Shown here piece after piece: positions 1 through 8,943 of a stretch of DNA of 64,000 nt (the first letter of the stretch is position 1; every line of letters starts with the position of its first letter). The stretch lies in assembly GCF_051195215.1 (NCBI RefSeq), contig NZ_JBNAZM010000015.1, forward strand, positions 35,377 through 99,376, read 5' to 3'. Below the pieces are notes generated by a model. The model did no database searches and was not told the origin of the DNA. It saw only the letters and a list, made by a program, of their open reading frames with translations. The stretch comes from Arhodomonas sp051195215. GTDB taxonomy: Bacteria > Pseudomonadota > Gammaproteobacteria > Nitrococcales > Nitrococcaceae. The position numbers and the translations under genes were made by a program.

Positions 1-644
1 TCTGGCGCCGCTGGCACATCACGCTGTCGCATTTCCTGCGGGACTATCTCTACATCCCGCTCGGCGGGAGTCGACGTGGCCCACCACGCTGGTTCGCCAG
101 CCTGATGATCACCATGCTGCTCGGCGGCCTGTGGCACGGAGCGGGCTGGAACTTCCTCGTCTGGGGTGGACTGCATGGTGGCTACCTGGTCATCAACCAT
201 CTCTGGCGGCACCTCACGCCCGACTTCCGGCGGCGGGGGCACGAGGGCTTCGCCTGCCGCGCGCTGGCGTGGCTGGTGACCAGCGTGGCGGTCATCGTTG
301 CGTGGGTGTTCTTCCGCGCCGAGGATCTGACCACTGCTGCGGCGATGCTTGAAGCCATGAGCACCGCGGAAGGGCTCACCGGGGGCTGGGACGCTCTTTG
401 GGCCGGGCTGTCAGCGTCGTCGCTCAGCGCATCGCTCGCGGCACTCTGGGCAGGCATTCTGCTACTGCCGACCGGCCAGCAGCTGCTTCGGGACTATCGC
501 CCTGCACTCGGCATGGCCGCCGTTCGGCCGCATCCGATACGGTGGCGACCAACCGCCGGCTGGGCGTTCGCGGTGGCGATTCTCTTCCTTACCGCGGTTA
601 CCGTGACGAATTCCTCGGAGGCGTTTGTCTACTTCCGCTTCTGA
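1..644 (+). CDS. MBOAT family O-acyltransferase, 3' part (5' end outside window)
   Basis: The reading frame is open from the left edge (first full codon at position 3) to a TGA at 642-644, so only the C-terminal ~213 residues are present. They hold the signature of the AlgI/DltB-type membrane-bound O-acyltransferases: WRRWHITLSHFLRDYLYIPLG followed by GGLWHGAGWNFLVWGGLHG, where the second His is the presumed catalytic one. Several hydrophobic membrane segments follow. Family members transfer acyl (often acetyl) groups to exported polysaccharides or other periplasmic acceptors. The next gene starts 9 bp downstream on the same strand and is also a polytopic membrane protein, which suggests a surface-glycan cluster to the left of the window. 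The actual acceptor cannot be told from this fragment. Confidence 0.9.
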   Translation, partial: WRRWHITLSHFLRDYLYIPLGGSRRGPPRWFASLMITMLLGGLWHGAGWNFLVWGGLHGGYLVINHLWRHLTPDFRRRGHEGFACRALAWLVTSVAVIVAWVFFRAEDLTTAAAMLEAMSTAEGLTGGWDALWAGLSASSLSASLAALWAGILLLPTGQQLLRDYRPALGMAAVRPHPIRWRPTAGWAFAVAILFLTAVTVTNSSEAFVYFRF

Positions 645-653
645 AGCGCGGGC

Positions 654-2333
654 ATGATTATGAAACCCAACGCGGCCACCACAATGCGTCGAACCGACAC
701 GCGCCCGCAGGTGCGCGCCCTGTCTGCCCGCCTGACAGGCCATGCGGTGATCGGTCTGGGGATATTCGCCGTATTCCTGTTCGCCATTTCACCCGGCGAG
801 GTCAATCGATACGACGAGGGCCTGATCCTGAACGGCGCCGCTTGGGTGCTGGACGGGGCAGTACCGTACCGGGACTTCTGGACGATCTACGCACCGGGGC
901 AGTTCTGGGCACTCGCGGGCTGGTTCAAGCTCTTTGGCACGAGCGTTCTCAGCGAGCGAATCTACGACGCGCTCGCACGCACACTCCTGACCATCGCCTG
1001 CTACAGCGCCGCCTGGGCGTTTACCAGGCGCCGTGGCCCCACGGCGATGACTGCCACGCTCAGTGTCGCCTGGCTATGGTACATCGGCTTCTACGGCTAC
1101 CCGTTGATACCCGCCTCGGCCGCAGCAATCGGCGCCTGCGTCGCACTCGTTCAGTGGCTTGAAGCAGAACGAAGCACAGGCTTGCTCGTCGTCGCCGGCC
1201 TGCTCGCGGCTGTAGCAGCCGTCTTTCGACATGACGTAGGTGCTTACACGGCGCTGGCGCTGCTCATTGGCGTTGCCCTCGCGGGTAACCGACAACGCCG
1301 CGCCATCCCCATCCTGCTGAGCACGATGCTGCTGGGGGGCTTACCTGCCCTGTTGTTTCTGCTGGTGAACGTTCCGATCCGTGAGCTATGGGCACAGCTC
1401 GTCGCATTCCCGCTAACCACCTATGCCGACGTACGTGCACTGCCCTTCCCCAGCATCAGCAAAAGCCTCCATGCGGCGATGACCCAACCGGGCGATCTTC
1501 ACCGCCTCAGCAATGCCGTGGTCACCGTCATGCTGGGTCTGCCCTTGCCGGTGGCGGTATTCGGCCTCTACCTGGGACTGCGGAACGGTTACCGCCATCG
1601 GGTTGGGAAGGATGCGGCCAATGACCTCAACGGTCACGCCACCGCGTTGATTTTGTTGAGTGTTCTGACATTGCTCCTGTTCAGCAAGGGACTCGTACGC
1701 CCCAGCGCGGTCCAGATGCTTCCCGCAATTCTGCTGGCGAGTACCCTTCTGTGCTGCTGGCTCACCAGCCCACACGCACGTGCGCGCCGCCTCGCGCCGT
1801 CGATCCTGCTACTGTTTCTGCCGCCGGTAATCGCGTCCGGCCAGGCCCTATTCCAAGATGGTTTGGGCCCACACACGATGGTCGGCGTTATCGAGCGGAG
1901 CAATCACGAAGCGGTTGGGGAGATTCCGAGGGCTCGGGGCTTCAAGCTGCCGGAAGACCAGCGGCGCGCCGTCAGCTTTCTGCGTGAGCAAACCGCGCCG
2001 GATACGGCTATTTACGTCGGTAAGCCCCGGCACGACCGGATATTCGTCAATGACGTGTTGTTCTACTTCCTCGCGGAACGCCCGTCGACGACGAGATTCG
2101 CGGAGCTACACCCCGGCGAGGTCACGACTCGGGCCACGCAAGCCGAAATGATTGCGGCGCTGGAGCGAAACGCCGTGACTTGGGTCGTCATCTGGCGCGG
2201 GGCGATGCACCAGGAACCGAACGCCAGCGGACGAAGCAGCGGCGTTCGCCTTTTGGACCGCTATATCGGGAATCACTACGCACAAATCCAGGCATTTGGT
2301 GACTACCTGATTCTGAAGCGTTCCAAAGACTAA
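654..2333 (+). CDS. polytopic membrane protein, GT-C / ArnT-PMT-like glycosyltransferase family
   Basis: A 559-residue protein with about ten hydrophobic segments. An early luminal loop carries RYDEGLILNGAAWVLDG and YRDFWTIYAPGQFW (about residues 50-85). Acidic residues in the first large loop next to a YxDFW-like stretch are typical of GT-C enzymes of the GT39/GT83 type, which move sugars from polyprenyl-phosphate donors. The C-terminal ~130 residues (from about 430) are soluble and probably periplasmic. ATGs at 654 and 660 are both possible starts; I use the first. It follows the acyltransferase by 9 bp and is likely co-transcribed with it. The donor and acceptor are unknown and the family call rests on topology and loop motifs only. 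Its TAA stop lies inside a solitary arm of the fold-back element family. Confidence 0.6.
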   Translation: MIMKPNAATTMRRTDTRPQVRALSARLTGHAVIGLGIFAVFLFAISPGEVNRYDEGLILNGAAWVLDGAVPYRDFWTIYAPGQFWALAGWFKLFGTSVLSERIYDALARTLLTIACYSAAWAFTRRRGPTAMTATLSVAWLWYIGFYGYPLIPASAAAIGACVALVQWLEAERSTGLLVVAGLLAAVAAVFRHDVGAYTALALLIGVALAGNRQRRAIPILLSTMLLGGLPALLFLLVNVPIRELWAQLVAFPLTTYADVRALPFPSISKSLHAAMTQPGDLHRLSNAVVTVMLGLPLPVAVFGLYLGLRNGYRHRVGKDAANDLNGHATALILLSVLTLLLFSKGLVRPSAVQMLPAILLASTLLCCWLTSPHARARRLAPSILLLFLPPVIASGQALFQDGLGPHTMVGVIERSNHEAVGEIPRARGFKLPEDQRRAVSFLREQTAPDTAIYVGKPRHDRIFVNDVLFYFLAERPSTTRFAELHPGEVTTRATQAEMIAALERNAVTWVVIWRGAMHQEPNASGRSSGVRLLDRYIGNHYAQIQAFGDYLILKRSKD

Positions 2334-2353
2334 CCTTTTCGAAAGTATTGCCA
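2330..2353 (+). repeat. solitary terminal arm of a fold-back element
   Basis: These 24 nt are identical to the outer arm of the element at 38170-38441 (reverse complement of its right end). No internal core and no second arm are found nearby, so this is a solo end. It begins at the last base of the GAC codon before the stop of the upstream gene; the TAA stop at 2331-2333 is contributed by the arm itself. It may be the remnant of a deleted copy or a small repeat in its own right. Confidence 0.6.
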
Positions 2354-2384
2354 GCCACGCAGATCGGCTGGTGCTAGCTCCCGG

Positions 2385-2459
2385 GATGTCGGCCAGCGCT
2401 TCGCGCTCGCCGACCTACAGCCGCGTAGGTCGGCTGCACTTGGCAGCCGACATCTCTGC
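2385..2459. repeat. pair of REP-like palindromes (type 2)
   Basis: Two palindromes of the form GTAGGTCGGC...GCCGACAT face each other: 2385-2419 (reading inwards as atgtcgg...cgacctac) and 2425-2459. The second is matched over 35 nt, in inverted orientation, by 19261-19295. The arrangement is that of a bacterial interspersed mosaic element between a gene on + (ending 2333) and one on - (ending 2677). The rest of the 343-bp gap (2460-2676) shows no further feature that I can recognise. Confidence 0.7.
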
Positions 2460-2676
2460 TGCCCTACGCGCCTTCCATTATCCCCCCTGTTAGCCGCACG
2501 AGAGCGCGCCGCCGCAATGCGGCAGTGACCCGCCGGTCAACCCACGCGAAATGCGACACCGCTCGCGTACATGGGAATCGCCCGAGGCGATTACCTCGGG
2601 CGACATCGGGCACGTCTAAGTCAATACACCGGCTTCACTGGTGGTGGGCAACCTCTGCCGGCTGACATCGGAACCC

Positions 2677-3597
2677 CTATTTGCCGGCAACGCCGACCTT
2701 TTCCTGCAGAGACTCGTGAAGTGCCTTTACCGCGGCCTGGTCGACATCGATACCGTCGGCACCGCGAATATCACTGATGATCGAACCACGAATCTGGTTG
2801 CGGCGCTCTTCACGAAGCGAGCTGATGATCCCCGGCTTGACCTTCTCGAATGGCTGGAGCTTCGCCGGCTTCCGGTCAGCGAGCTTGATCACGTGATATC
2901 CGAACCGGGTCTTCACCACGTCGCTGACATCTCCCGGCTTCTCCAGTCCAAAGGCGGCCTTGGCGAAGGGATCGACCATACGATCACGGGTAAAGTAACC
3001 CAGATCGCCCCCTTTCTCCGCGCTGGAGCCATCGGAGTACTCCTTCGCCAGCGCTGCGAAGTCTTCTCCGTCCAGAGCCTTCTTTCGGACCTTCTCGGCG
3101 AGCGCCTTCGCTTCCGATGCACTGCGATCGGACGTATTGATCAGCACATGTGCCGCCCGCACCTGTTCTTCAGTGCGATACTTGTCCGGGTTCGCCTTGT
3201 ACTCTTCCCGCGCCAGTGCGTCGAAATCGACGTCCTGGATCTTTCGGGCGACCATGGTGTCCAGGTAGGCCTTCCCCAACGCACGTTGCTCGGCCATCTT
3301 GACCTTCCAGCGCACTTCGGGGTCGTCCGCAACGCCTGAATCCGTTGCGTCACGGGCGAGTTGGCGGATCACGTAGATCTGGCCGATCATTTCGCGCAGA
3401 TTACCCTCTTTCGCGAGAACCCGGGAGCGCATTTTCTCAGGCACCTGCGCGTTCAGATAGCGCTCGGCGTCCGTCGCTGTGACAGCAATGTCGTTTTTCT
3501 CGACGAGCGCATCCTCGGCCGCCAGGACCGAACTTCCGGCCAAAACACCAACCGTTGCGAGCAACAGATAGCCAAAGCCCCGTCGGGGTCTATTCAT
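2677..3597 (-). CDS. periplasmic PpiC-type peptidyl-prolyl cis-trans isomerase
   Basis: A 306-residue protein with a Sec signal peptide (hydrophobic core FGYLLLATVGVLAGSSVLA, cleavage near residue 26). An alpha-helical N-terminal chaperone-like region (about 30-140) is followed by one parvulin domain (about 143-238) with AAHVLI, FAALAKEYSDGSSAEKGGDL and FGYHVIKL. This matches the SurA/PrsA/PpiD parvulin group that isomerises proline bonds and assists folding of exported proteins in the periplasm. It is a single-parvulin, soluble protein of the usual length. It is monocistronic by spacing, with unrelated secreted proteins upstream. Its particular clients are unknown, although the nearby type II secretion operon offers a plausible context. 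Confidence 0.9.
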   Translation of the reverse strand: MNRPRRGFGYLLLATVGVLAGSSVLAAEDALVEKNDIAVTATDAERYLNAQVPEKMRSRVLAKEGNLREMIGQIYVIRQLARDATDSGVADDPEVRWKVKMAEQRALGKAYLDTMVARKIQDVDFDALAREEYKANPDKYRTEEQVRAAHVLINTSDRSASEAKALAEKVRKKALDGEDFAALAKEYSDGSSAEKGGDLGYFTRDRMVDPFAKAAFGLEKPGDVSDVVKTRFGYHVIKLADRKPAKLQPFEKVKPGIISSLREERRNQIRGSIISDIRGADGIDVDQAAVKALHESLQEKVGVAGK

Positions 3598-3640
3598 CGA
3601 ATCCTCCCACGCAAGTCAACTGGTCGCAGGTAAGTCAAAC

Positions 3641-3672
3641 AAAAAAGGCGTGGGCCGACGGGCCCACGCCTT
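3641..3672 (-). terminator. intrinsic terminator after the GSGDGD-repeat protein
   Basis: A 10-bp GC-rich stem (GGCGTGGGCC / GGCCCACGCC, loop GACG, 3647-3670) is flanked by six A on the + strand. Read on the - strand this is a hairpin followed by a T run, 24 nt after the stop of the gene ending at 3696. Confidence 0.85.
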
Positions 3673-3695
3673 CCTTAGTCCACGACGAACCGTCG

Positions 3696-4391
3696 TTAGT
3701 TCACGTAGTTCGTAATATACGTCTCACTGTACGTGACGTTGGACGAGGAATCGTCCACAGTGCCAATGCGCATGTGGAGATAATAGGTAGCGCCCGGCTC
3801 CATCACGCAGTAACGCTTGTACTCGAACGTGAGCCACCCGAGCGTCGCGTTTTCGTAGCCGTCAACGGAGCAGTTGGGGTCCACCTGCGCCGCGGGAATG
3901 CCCGGTTCGCTGGCGATCCAGAGCGTGCGATTGGATGGGTTCGTGGTCGTGTAGGCCGACGAGAGCTTGCCACCCACTTGTTCGCTTGGCGCCGTGAACG
4001 GATACACGTAAGTGGTCTGCCGCACCTCGAACTTCTTCTCGTTCAGGCTCGTGAACTCGATCGGGTCCTGGCATTCGTAGCCTGACTGACCACCGAGCAG
4101 ATCCGAACAAGACCCTGATGTGCCGCCTCCGGACCCATCACCGTCGCCGGACCCGTCGCCGTCGCCGTCGCCGTCGCCGGACCCATCACCGTCGCCGGAC
4201 CCGTCGCCGGATCCATCACCGTCGCCGGACCCGTCACTGATGCCAGTGATAGTGATTCCATCCTCAGTGAAAGAAACGTTTGACGCGGGAACGGTGTGAT
4301 TCTCGCCATCAATCGTAATCGTCAATGCCGACGCCGTGGTTGAAACCAGGAACGCAGCCAAAGAGATCGCGGCAGTGCGCTGCAATGTCAT
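3696..4391 (-). CDS. secreted protein with Gly-Ser-Asp repeat linker, function unknown
   Basis: A 231-residue protein. Residues 1-22 form a signal peptide (TAAISLAAFLVSTTASA). A short segment follows (ITIDGENHTVPASNVSF) and then about 36 residues of GSGDGDGSGDG-type repeats (roughly 53-90). The C-terminal domain (about 92-231) has four Cys, likely in disulfides, and many Thr, Tyr and Asn residues in beta-type patterns. I do not recognise the family. The acidic Gly/Asp linker could bind calcium or simply be a flexible hydrophilic spacer, as is common in exported proteins of halophiles. It has its own terminator and sits beside another unrecognised secreted protein, also on the - strand, which also ends in a terminator. 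Confidence 0.75.
   Translation of the reverse strand: MTLQRTAAISLAAFLVSTTASALTITIDGENHTVPASNVSFTEDGITITGISDGSGDGDGSGDGSGDGDGSGDGDGDGDGSGDGDGSGGGTSGSCSDLLGGQSGYECQDPIEFTSLNEKKFEVRQTTYVYPFTAPSEQVGGKLSSAYTTTNPSNRTLWIASEPGIPAAQVDPNCSVDGYENATLGWLTFEYKRYCVMEPGATYYLHMRIGTVDDSSSNVTYSETYITNYVN
4130..4236. repeat. hexanucleotide-like microsatellite coding for the Gly-Ser-Asp linker
   Basis: About 107 bp made of variants of ccgtcgccggac / ccatcaccgtcg repeated in tandem. It encodes the linker of the gene at 3696-4391. Because the unit is a multiple of 3, slippage would change linker length without breaking the frame. Confidence 0.8.
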
Positions 4392-4500
4392 CCAGACACC
4401 CCTACATCATGGTTCGACTAGTACGGTGCCTTTTTACCACGCGCCGGCACGCCCAACAACGTTCAAAACTTGACCCAGTGCGCAGCTTCAGGCGCACTCC

Positions 4501-4533
4501 AAAAAGAAAGGGGCCAAACGGCCCCTTTCTTCA
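4501..4533 (-). terminator. intrinsic terminator after the frameshifted secreted protein
   Basis: A perfect 10-bp stem (GAAAGGGGCC / GGCCCCTTTC, loop AAAC) has an A5 run on its left, which becomes a T run for - strand transcription. It lies 39 nt past the TAA stop of the gene at 4572-5979. Confidence 0.85.
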
Positions 4534-4571
4534 CGAGCCACATTACTAGAATGCGGCGTTCAGACCACGGG

Positions 4572-5979
4572 TTACTGCGTGATGTTACGCTCACCCTTGT
4601 GGTTGAACAGACCGGCGTAGTTCGACAGCAGACCGCCAACATCGCCGTTGACGAACTCGACCACAGAGAAGCCGAGCACCGGCAGACCGCGATAGGTCTC
4701 CGCGGGGCCGGTGGTACCCAAGCTCTCCAGCGTGCGGACGTTACCGCTGCCGAAGTTCGTCAGGTCCATGGTCAGCCAGCCGTTGTCGAACACGACGTCC
4801 AGATTACGCTTCACGCGATCCGAGGGCGCGAGCACGTTCGAGTCGTTGAACGTAACCACGTTGGCCTCGTAGCACAGGGACGTCGGCGGCTCACCCGGGG
4901 GCTGCGGGGAGAAGTCGGAATCGTCCGGCGTCTCCTGCTGCTCCTCACGGTCGAAGTAGGTGATGCCGATCTCTTCGCAAGCCTTCTCCGGCTCGCCCGA
5001 CGCCGAGCTCGCCCAGGTCGTCGTGAACGGATCCATCGGAGCGGAGGTTCCGTTGACGTAGAAGCGCTTGGTCGGGAAGGTCACGACCCAGTCCGTGCCG
5101 GCCTGCAGCGACGGCTCGGTCACGAAGTCGTTCGCGATCTCGCTACGCATCAGGGTCGCGGTTACCGCGTCCACACCGGTGTTGAAGTCCGAGGTGTAGA
5201 CGGTCGTGCCGTCAACCACGTTCGCCGTCGCGGTGGCGTTGTTCAGCGACGGGTTGGTGCTACCCGGATCGGTGTGCAGCGGCGAGGACAGCGGATCGTT
5301 CGGGTCGACGAAGTTGTCGAGCGCCTTGGCGTCGTAGGCCGCGTCGATGCCGCCCTGGACGTTGATCAGCGTACCGGTGCCGTACAGACCGCCCGTGGGC
5401 AGACCGATGCCGTCGTTGTTGTTGGCGCTCCAGACGCCGCCGTTCCAGGCATCGCTGATCGCGCCACAGTCCGCGGGGACACCGTCGTCGGTGTGGGTCG
5501 CCGCGGCGGCCAGGGTGGAATCCTGGACCACGCCCATCTCGATGATCTCGAGGTAGCCCTCACGGGTACGCTCGACGCCATTGATCACGTCATCCAGGTA
5601 CTGGAAGTTGACGAAGTCCTTACCGTCTTCCGGGATGGTACCCACGGTGCAGGACGTGTCGCCCGTCTTCAGCATGGCGGCACCGCTGCTCTCATTAGCG
5701 GTAACCACGCCACTCCAGACGTCGTTCGGCGACAGGTACAGGTTAAAGTCCAGGACCTCCTGGCTGTTCTGCGCCTCGAGGAAACGGACCTTAACGGCCT
5801 TGACGCTGCTGGTGGTATTGGTCAGCGACACGTAGGTGTCGAAGCCACCCTCAACCGTATAGTACGGGTACAGGAGAACCTGACCCTCTCCGGTTGTGCT
5901 CTCGAAAAACAGCGTGGGCGACGCCGGTCGTTCCGACCATGGCGGCGGCCAGCGCCAGAGAACTGAGCTTCTTGTTCAT
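4572..5979 (-). CDS. large secreted protein of unknown function, apparent single-base frameshift near the 5' end
   Basis: The start at 5979 has a good ribosome site (GGAG) and encodes a clear signal peptide, MNKKLSSLALAAAMVGTTG..AHA. That frame then ends at a TGA about 43 codons in. The long frame (419 residues from a GTG at 5831) is open upstream to the same point, and reads ESTTGEGQVLLYPYYTVEGG. The two join perfectly if the five-T run (AAAAA at 5905-5909 on +) has four bases, giving AHA-VFESTTGEGQV, a natural signal-peptidase junction. The mature part (~445 residues) is acidic, Thr/Asn-rich and has six Cys. I recognise no family. The frameshift may be a sequencing error, a real null allele or homopolymer phase variation; it should be treated as one gene. 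Confidence 0.7.
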
Positions 5980-6187
5980 TCAGTCACTCCTTGATGTCGG
6001 CCAGATGCGACTTCAGTGGAACCGTTTGCGACTATCCAAACAGCCACGCCGGAAAGCTATCACAGCCCGTGGGGCTCTACAACACATCACACCCCGCGGC
6101 GGGGCAATTGGTGACATGTTTGCAACAAACCCCACGGCCCGACAAAACCCGATTGCTTCGGACGCCTACTGAAAGGCGGATTTCCAC

Positions 6188-6577
6188 TCAGTCAGAGGGA
6201 TAAAACCACCATTCGCCTTCGGAACGCAACCACGTTTCCGTCAGGCGTCGCGTATTCTCCATACCCAGGCGCGGGTGCATGTACTTTACGTCGACCCCGA
6301 CGACACAGCGCTCCGCCTTGCAATCGACTTCCTTGACGTCCTGCTTCAGCCAGCGCACCGCGCCGCCCAGCGTGCTCCGGTAATCGTCCACCGAGTTGCC
6401 ACTCCGGTACGCCGGGGTCAGGTAGCTGTATGCCGTTTCGATGTCGCCATCGATGAGCGCCTGCCAGCGCTCGCCGGCCCGAGCCTCGACCCGTTGTTCC
6501 GGCGCAACACTGTTGCCCGCAAGCGACGAACAGGCGGTCAGTGTGGTAAGGACGAGTAGCGAAAGCGATACTCGCAT
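6188..6577 (-). CDS. small lipoprotein, function unknown
   Basis: About 129 residues from the ATG at 6577 (MRVSLSLLVLTTLTACSSLA), which gives a compact lipoprotein signal with lipobox LTAC. Longer in-frame starts exist up to 6679 but would bury the signal peptide. The mature domain has WQALIDGDIETAYSYLTPAYR and ends with RLTETWLRSEGEWWFYPSD. This is the pattern of small NTF2-like or DUF4440-like periplasmic domains in which a helix pair is followed by a curved sheet. That fold suggestion is an inference. Two Cys around residue 90 may form a disulfide. It lies downstream of gspD, about 110 bp away, and could be the last gene of the secretion operon. Confidence 0.65.
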   Translation of the reverse strand: MRVSLSLLVLTTLTACSSLAGNSVAPEQRVEARAGERWQALIDGDIETAYSYLTPAYRSGNSVDDYRSTLGGAVRWLKQDVKEVDCKAERCVVGVDVKYMHPRLGMENTRRLTETWLRSEGEWWFYPSD

Positions 6578-6685
6578 TATATGACCGCTGATGCGGATAC
6601 CACGGCTGTCGTGCGCCATGCCTCTCAACCTTTTGTCTTGCCTCACATTAATCGTTCGCCCACGGGCGGGTGCAAACACCAGCGC

Positions 6686-8938
6686 CTATTCACTCTCGTC
6701 GGCACCTGCCGGCTTTTCGTCGGCTGATTCGGGCCAGCGCGATTGCGACTGTCGGCGGAAGAACTCGGCGCTTTCCTCTGATAGCCCCTCCATGCGCTGC
6801 CGGAACTCCTGGGTGATGGCGGCCGTCTCCGCGGCGTTCTCCGCGACCCGCGGCGTCAGCAGCACCAGGAGCTCGGTGCGCCGCCGTTCCTTGCTCCGGG
6901 TGCTGAACAGCGCCCCAAGCACCGGGAGCTTGCGCAGGCCGGGGATACCCGACTCGCCCGTGGAATTGGTCTCGCGGATCAAACCACCGAGCACGATGGT
7001 CTGGCCGCTGGGGACCGCCACGACACTCTCGAGTACGCGCTGGGTAATCGTCGGCGAATCGATGCCGGAGTCCGTCGTCTCGGAGACGTCGTTGACTTCC
7101 TGACGGATCTCCATGGTCACCATGCCACCGGCATTCACCCGGGGTGTCACCTCCAGGCTCACGCCGGTATCCCTGTACTCGATTCCCGAGGTAATTATGT
7201 CGGAATCCGAGTCATCCCTCGCCCGGGTGCTCTGGGAGGTGCGCACGGGCACCTGATCGCCCACCTGTATCGTCGCGGTCTGATTGTCCAAAACCATCAC
7301 GGACGGTGCCGACACGACGTTGACCTTATTGTCCGACGCCAATGCATTAAGCACGGCACGGATATCGCCCGCGTTGTTAACCAGGGAATAGCTGAACCCG
7401 GGAAACGTCTTGTTTGGCGTGGTCTGGTCTTCTCCGAAAACCAGCTCACCCTCCGCGACATGTCCGTCGTCGACTCGATTCTGGAAGAACCACTGCATGC
7501 CGTACCTGAGGTCCCCGCTGAGGCGCACCTCAACGATGGTCGCGTCCACCAGTACCTGCAGCGCGGAGATATCGAGCTTCTCGATGGCGGACTCGATGGT
7601 GTCGTAATCAGCGGGGCTCGCCATGATCAGCAACGCATTGTTGGTCTTGTCGGCGATCACCTTGACCTGGCTCTTCAGGCCGATGCTATCCTCTTCGCCG
7701 CCCAGGGTCGTGGTCATACTCCCCCCGGAGGTATCAGACGCGCTCTGACTGTCTCCCCCCGCACTGTCGGAATCGGCCGTGTCACCAATGCTCTGGGAGC
7801 TGGCCCCCGGCGCGAGGGACGGTCCGCCCACGGAGCTGGAGCTGTCGCTCGATTCTCCGCCGAACATGGACTGGAGCATCTTCGCGGCATTCTCCGCGTC
7901 GCCATGTCTCATGCGGTAGACGTACAGGCGTTGCCCGCCGCTGCCGCCTCCGCGGTCGAGGCGGTGCACCCAGGTGCGTGCCTGGTCCAGGTACTCGCTC
8001 TGCGGCGTCACCACCAGCAGGGAGTTCAGGCGTTTGATGGGAACGAACCGGAACATGCCCGCCAGCGGTCCGTCACCGCTGCCACCGAAAACGGTCTCCA
8101 GCTCTTTCGCCAGCTCTTCGACGTCGGTGTTCTCGAGGGCGAACAGGCCAACGGACATACCCTTGAGCCAATCCACATCGAAGATGTCCACCGTGTTGAT
8201 CCAGGTCCGCAACTCCTCGCGGGTGCCGGCAAGGATGAGCAGATTGCGCTTGTCGTCCACGCGCACGAGGCTGCCCGGGCTCAGGAACGGCTCGAGAATC
8301 TTGCGCATTTCGCTGGCCGCGATGTATTCGAGCGGCACGATGCGCACATTCAACCCGGGTCCGGTTTCGCTGAGGGAGGGCGCCGCCGTCCCTCTAAGCG
8401 CCTTCTCGCTGGGAACGATGCGATACAGCGAACCATCGCGCACGAGGGCGGCACCGTTCATCCGGAGAATCTCTTCGAGCGTCGGCAGCACGGCGTCACG
8501 CTTCAGCGGGCGGCTGGTAGCCATCGTGACGCGCCCTTTCACCCCGGGATCCAGAGAATAGTTGAGGTTGAGAAGATCGCCCATGACGTAACGAACGACT
8601 TCCCGGAGATCCGCGCCCTGGAAGTTGAGCAGCACCGACCCGCCCTCGGTCTCTCGCACCGGCGGCTGGCTTTGTGCGGCTTCCCGGTCGATGAACTCGC
8701 CGGTTCCCTCGAACACCTGCGTCGACGGTGCGTCGTCCTGGCCCTCGCCTCCGGTTCCACCAGGGCGGCGTTCAGTCACCGCGTCCCGTGCTGAGCTGTC
8801 CGCCGGTTCCTGCACGACGGTGGACGCATCGGCAGTGCCCTTGGTTTGCTCGCCCTCGCTCAGGGCGGCACAGCCGGTCAGCACGACCGCGACCAGGAAC
8901 GACACGACAACAGAGCGCAAGGCATGCGTTGCGGGCAT
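6686..8938 (-). CDS. gspD: type II secretion system secretin GspD
   Basis: A 750-residue outer-membrane secretin that forms the exit channel for folded periplasmic proteins. It starts with a lipoprotein signal (VVLTGC, Cys 23), so it is probably self-piloting. N-domains follow, with FQGADLREVVRYVMGDLLN (about 110-130). A Ser/Gly-rich insertion (about 355-420) lies within the N2-N3 region. The C-terminal secretin domain has VPVRTSQS, GLIRETNSTGESGIPGLRKL and PVLGALFSTR, ending with a short S-domain-like tail. It is the last gene of an eleven-gene operon read leftwards, five bases after the gspN-like gene. Length and motif order are normal for a GspD of the Xps type. Confidence 0.97.
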   Translation of the reverse strand: MPATHALRSVVVSFLVAVVLTGCAALSEGEQTKGTADASTVVQEPADSSARDAVTERRPGGTGGEGQDDAPSTQVFEGTGEFIDREAAQSQPPVRETEGGSVLLNFQGADLREVVRYVMGDLLNLNYSLDPGVKGRVTMATSRPLKRDAVLPTLEEILRMNGAALVRDGSLYRIVPSEKALRGTAAPSLSETGPGLNVRIVPLEYIAASEMRKILEPFLSPGSLVRVDDKRNLLILAGTREELRTWINTVDIFDVDWLKGMSVGLFALENTDVEELAKELETVFGGSGDGPLAGMFRFVPIKRLNSLLVVTPQSEYLDQARTWVHRLDRGGGSGGQRLYVYRMRHGDAENAAKMLQSMFGGESSDSSSSVGGPSLAPGASSQSIGDTADSDSAGGDSQSASDTSGGSMTTTLGGEEDSIGLKSQVKVIADKTNNALLIMASPADYDTIESAIEKLDISALQVLVDATIVEVRLSGDLRYGMQWFFQNRVDDGHVAEGELVFGEDQTTPNKTFPGFSYSLVNNAGDIRAVLNALASDNKVNVVSAPSVMVLDNQTATIQVGDQVPVRTSQSTRARDDSDSDIITSGIEYRDTGVSLEVTPRVNAGGMVTMEIRQEVNDVSETTDSGIDSPTITQRVLESVVAVPSGQTIVLGGLIRETNSTGESGIPGLRKLPVLGALFSTRSKERRRTELLVLLTPRVAENAAETAAITQEFRQRMEGLSEESAEFFRRQSQSRWPESADEKPAGADESE

Positions 8939-8943
8939 ACGAC

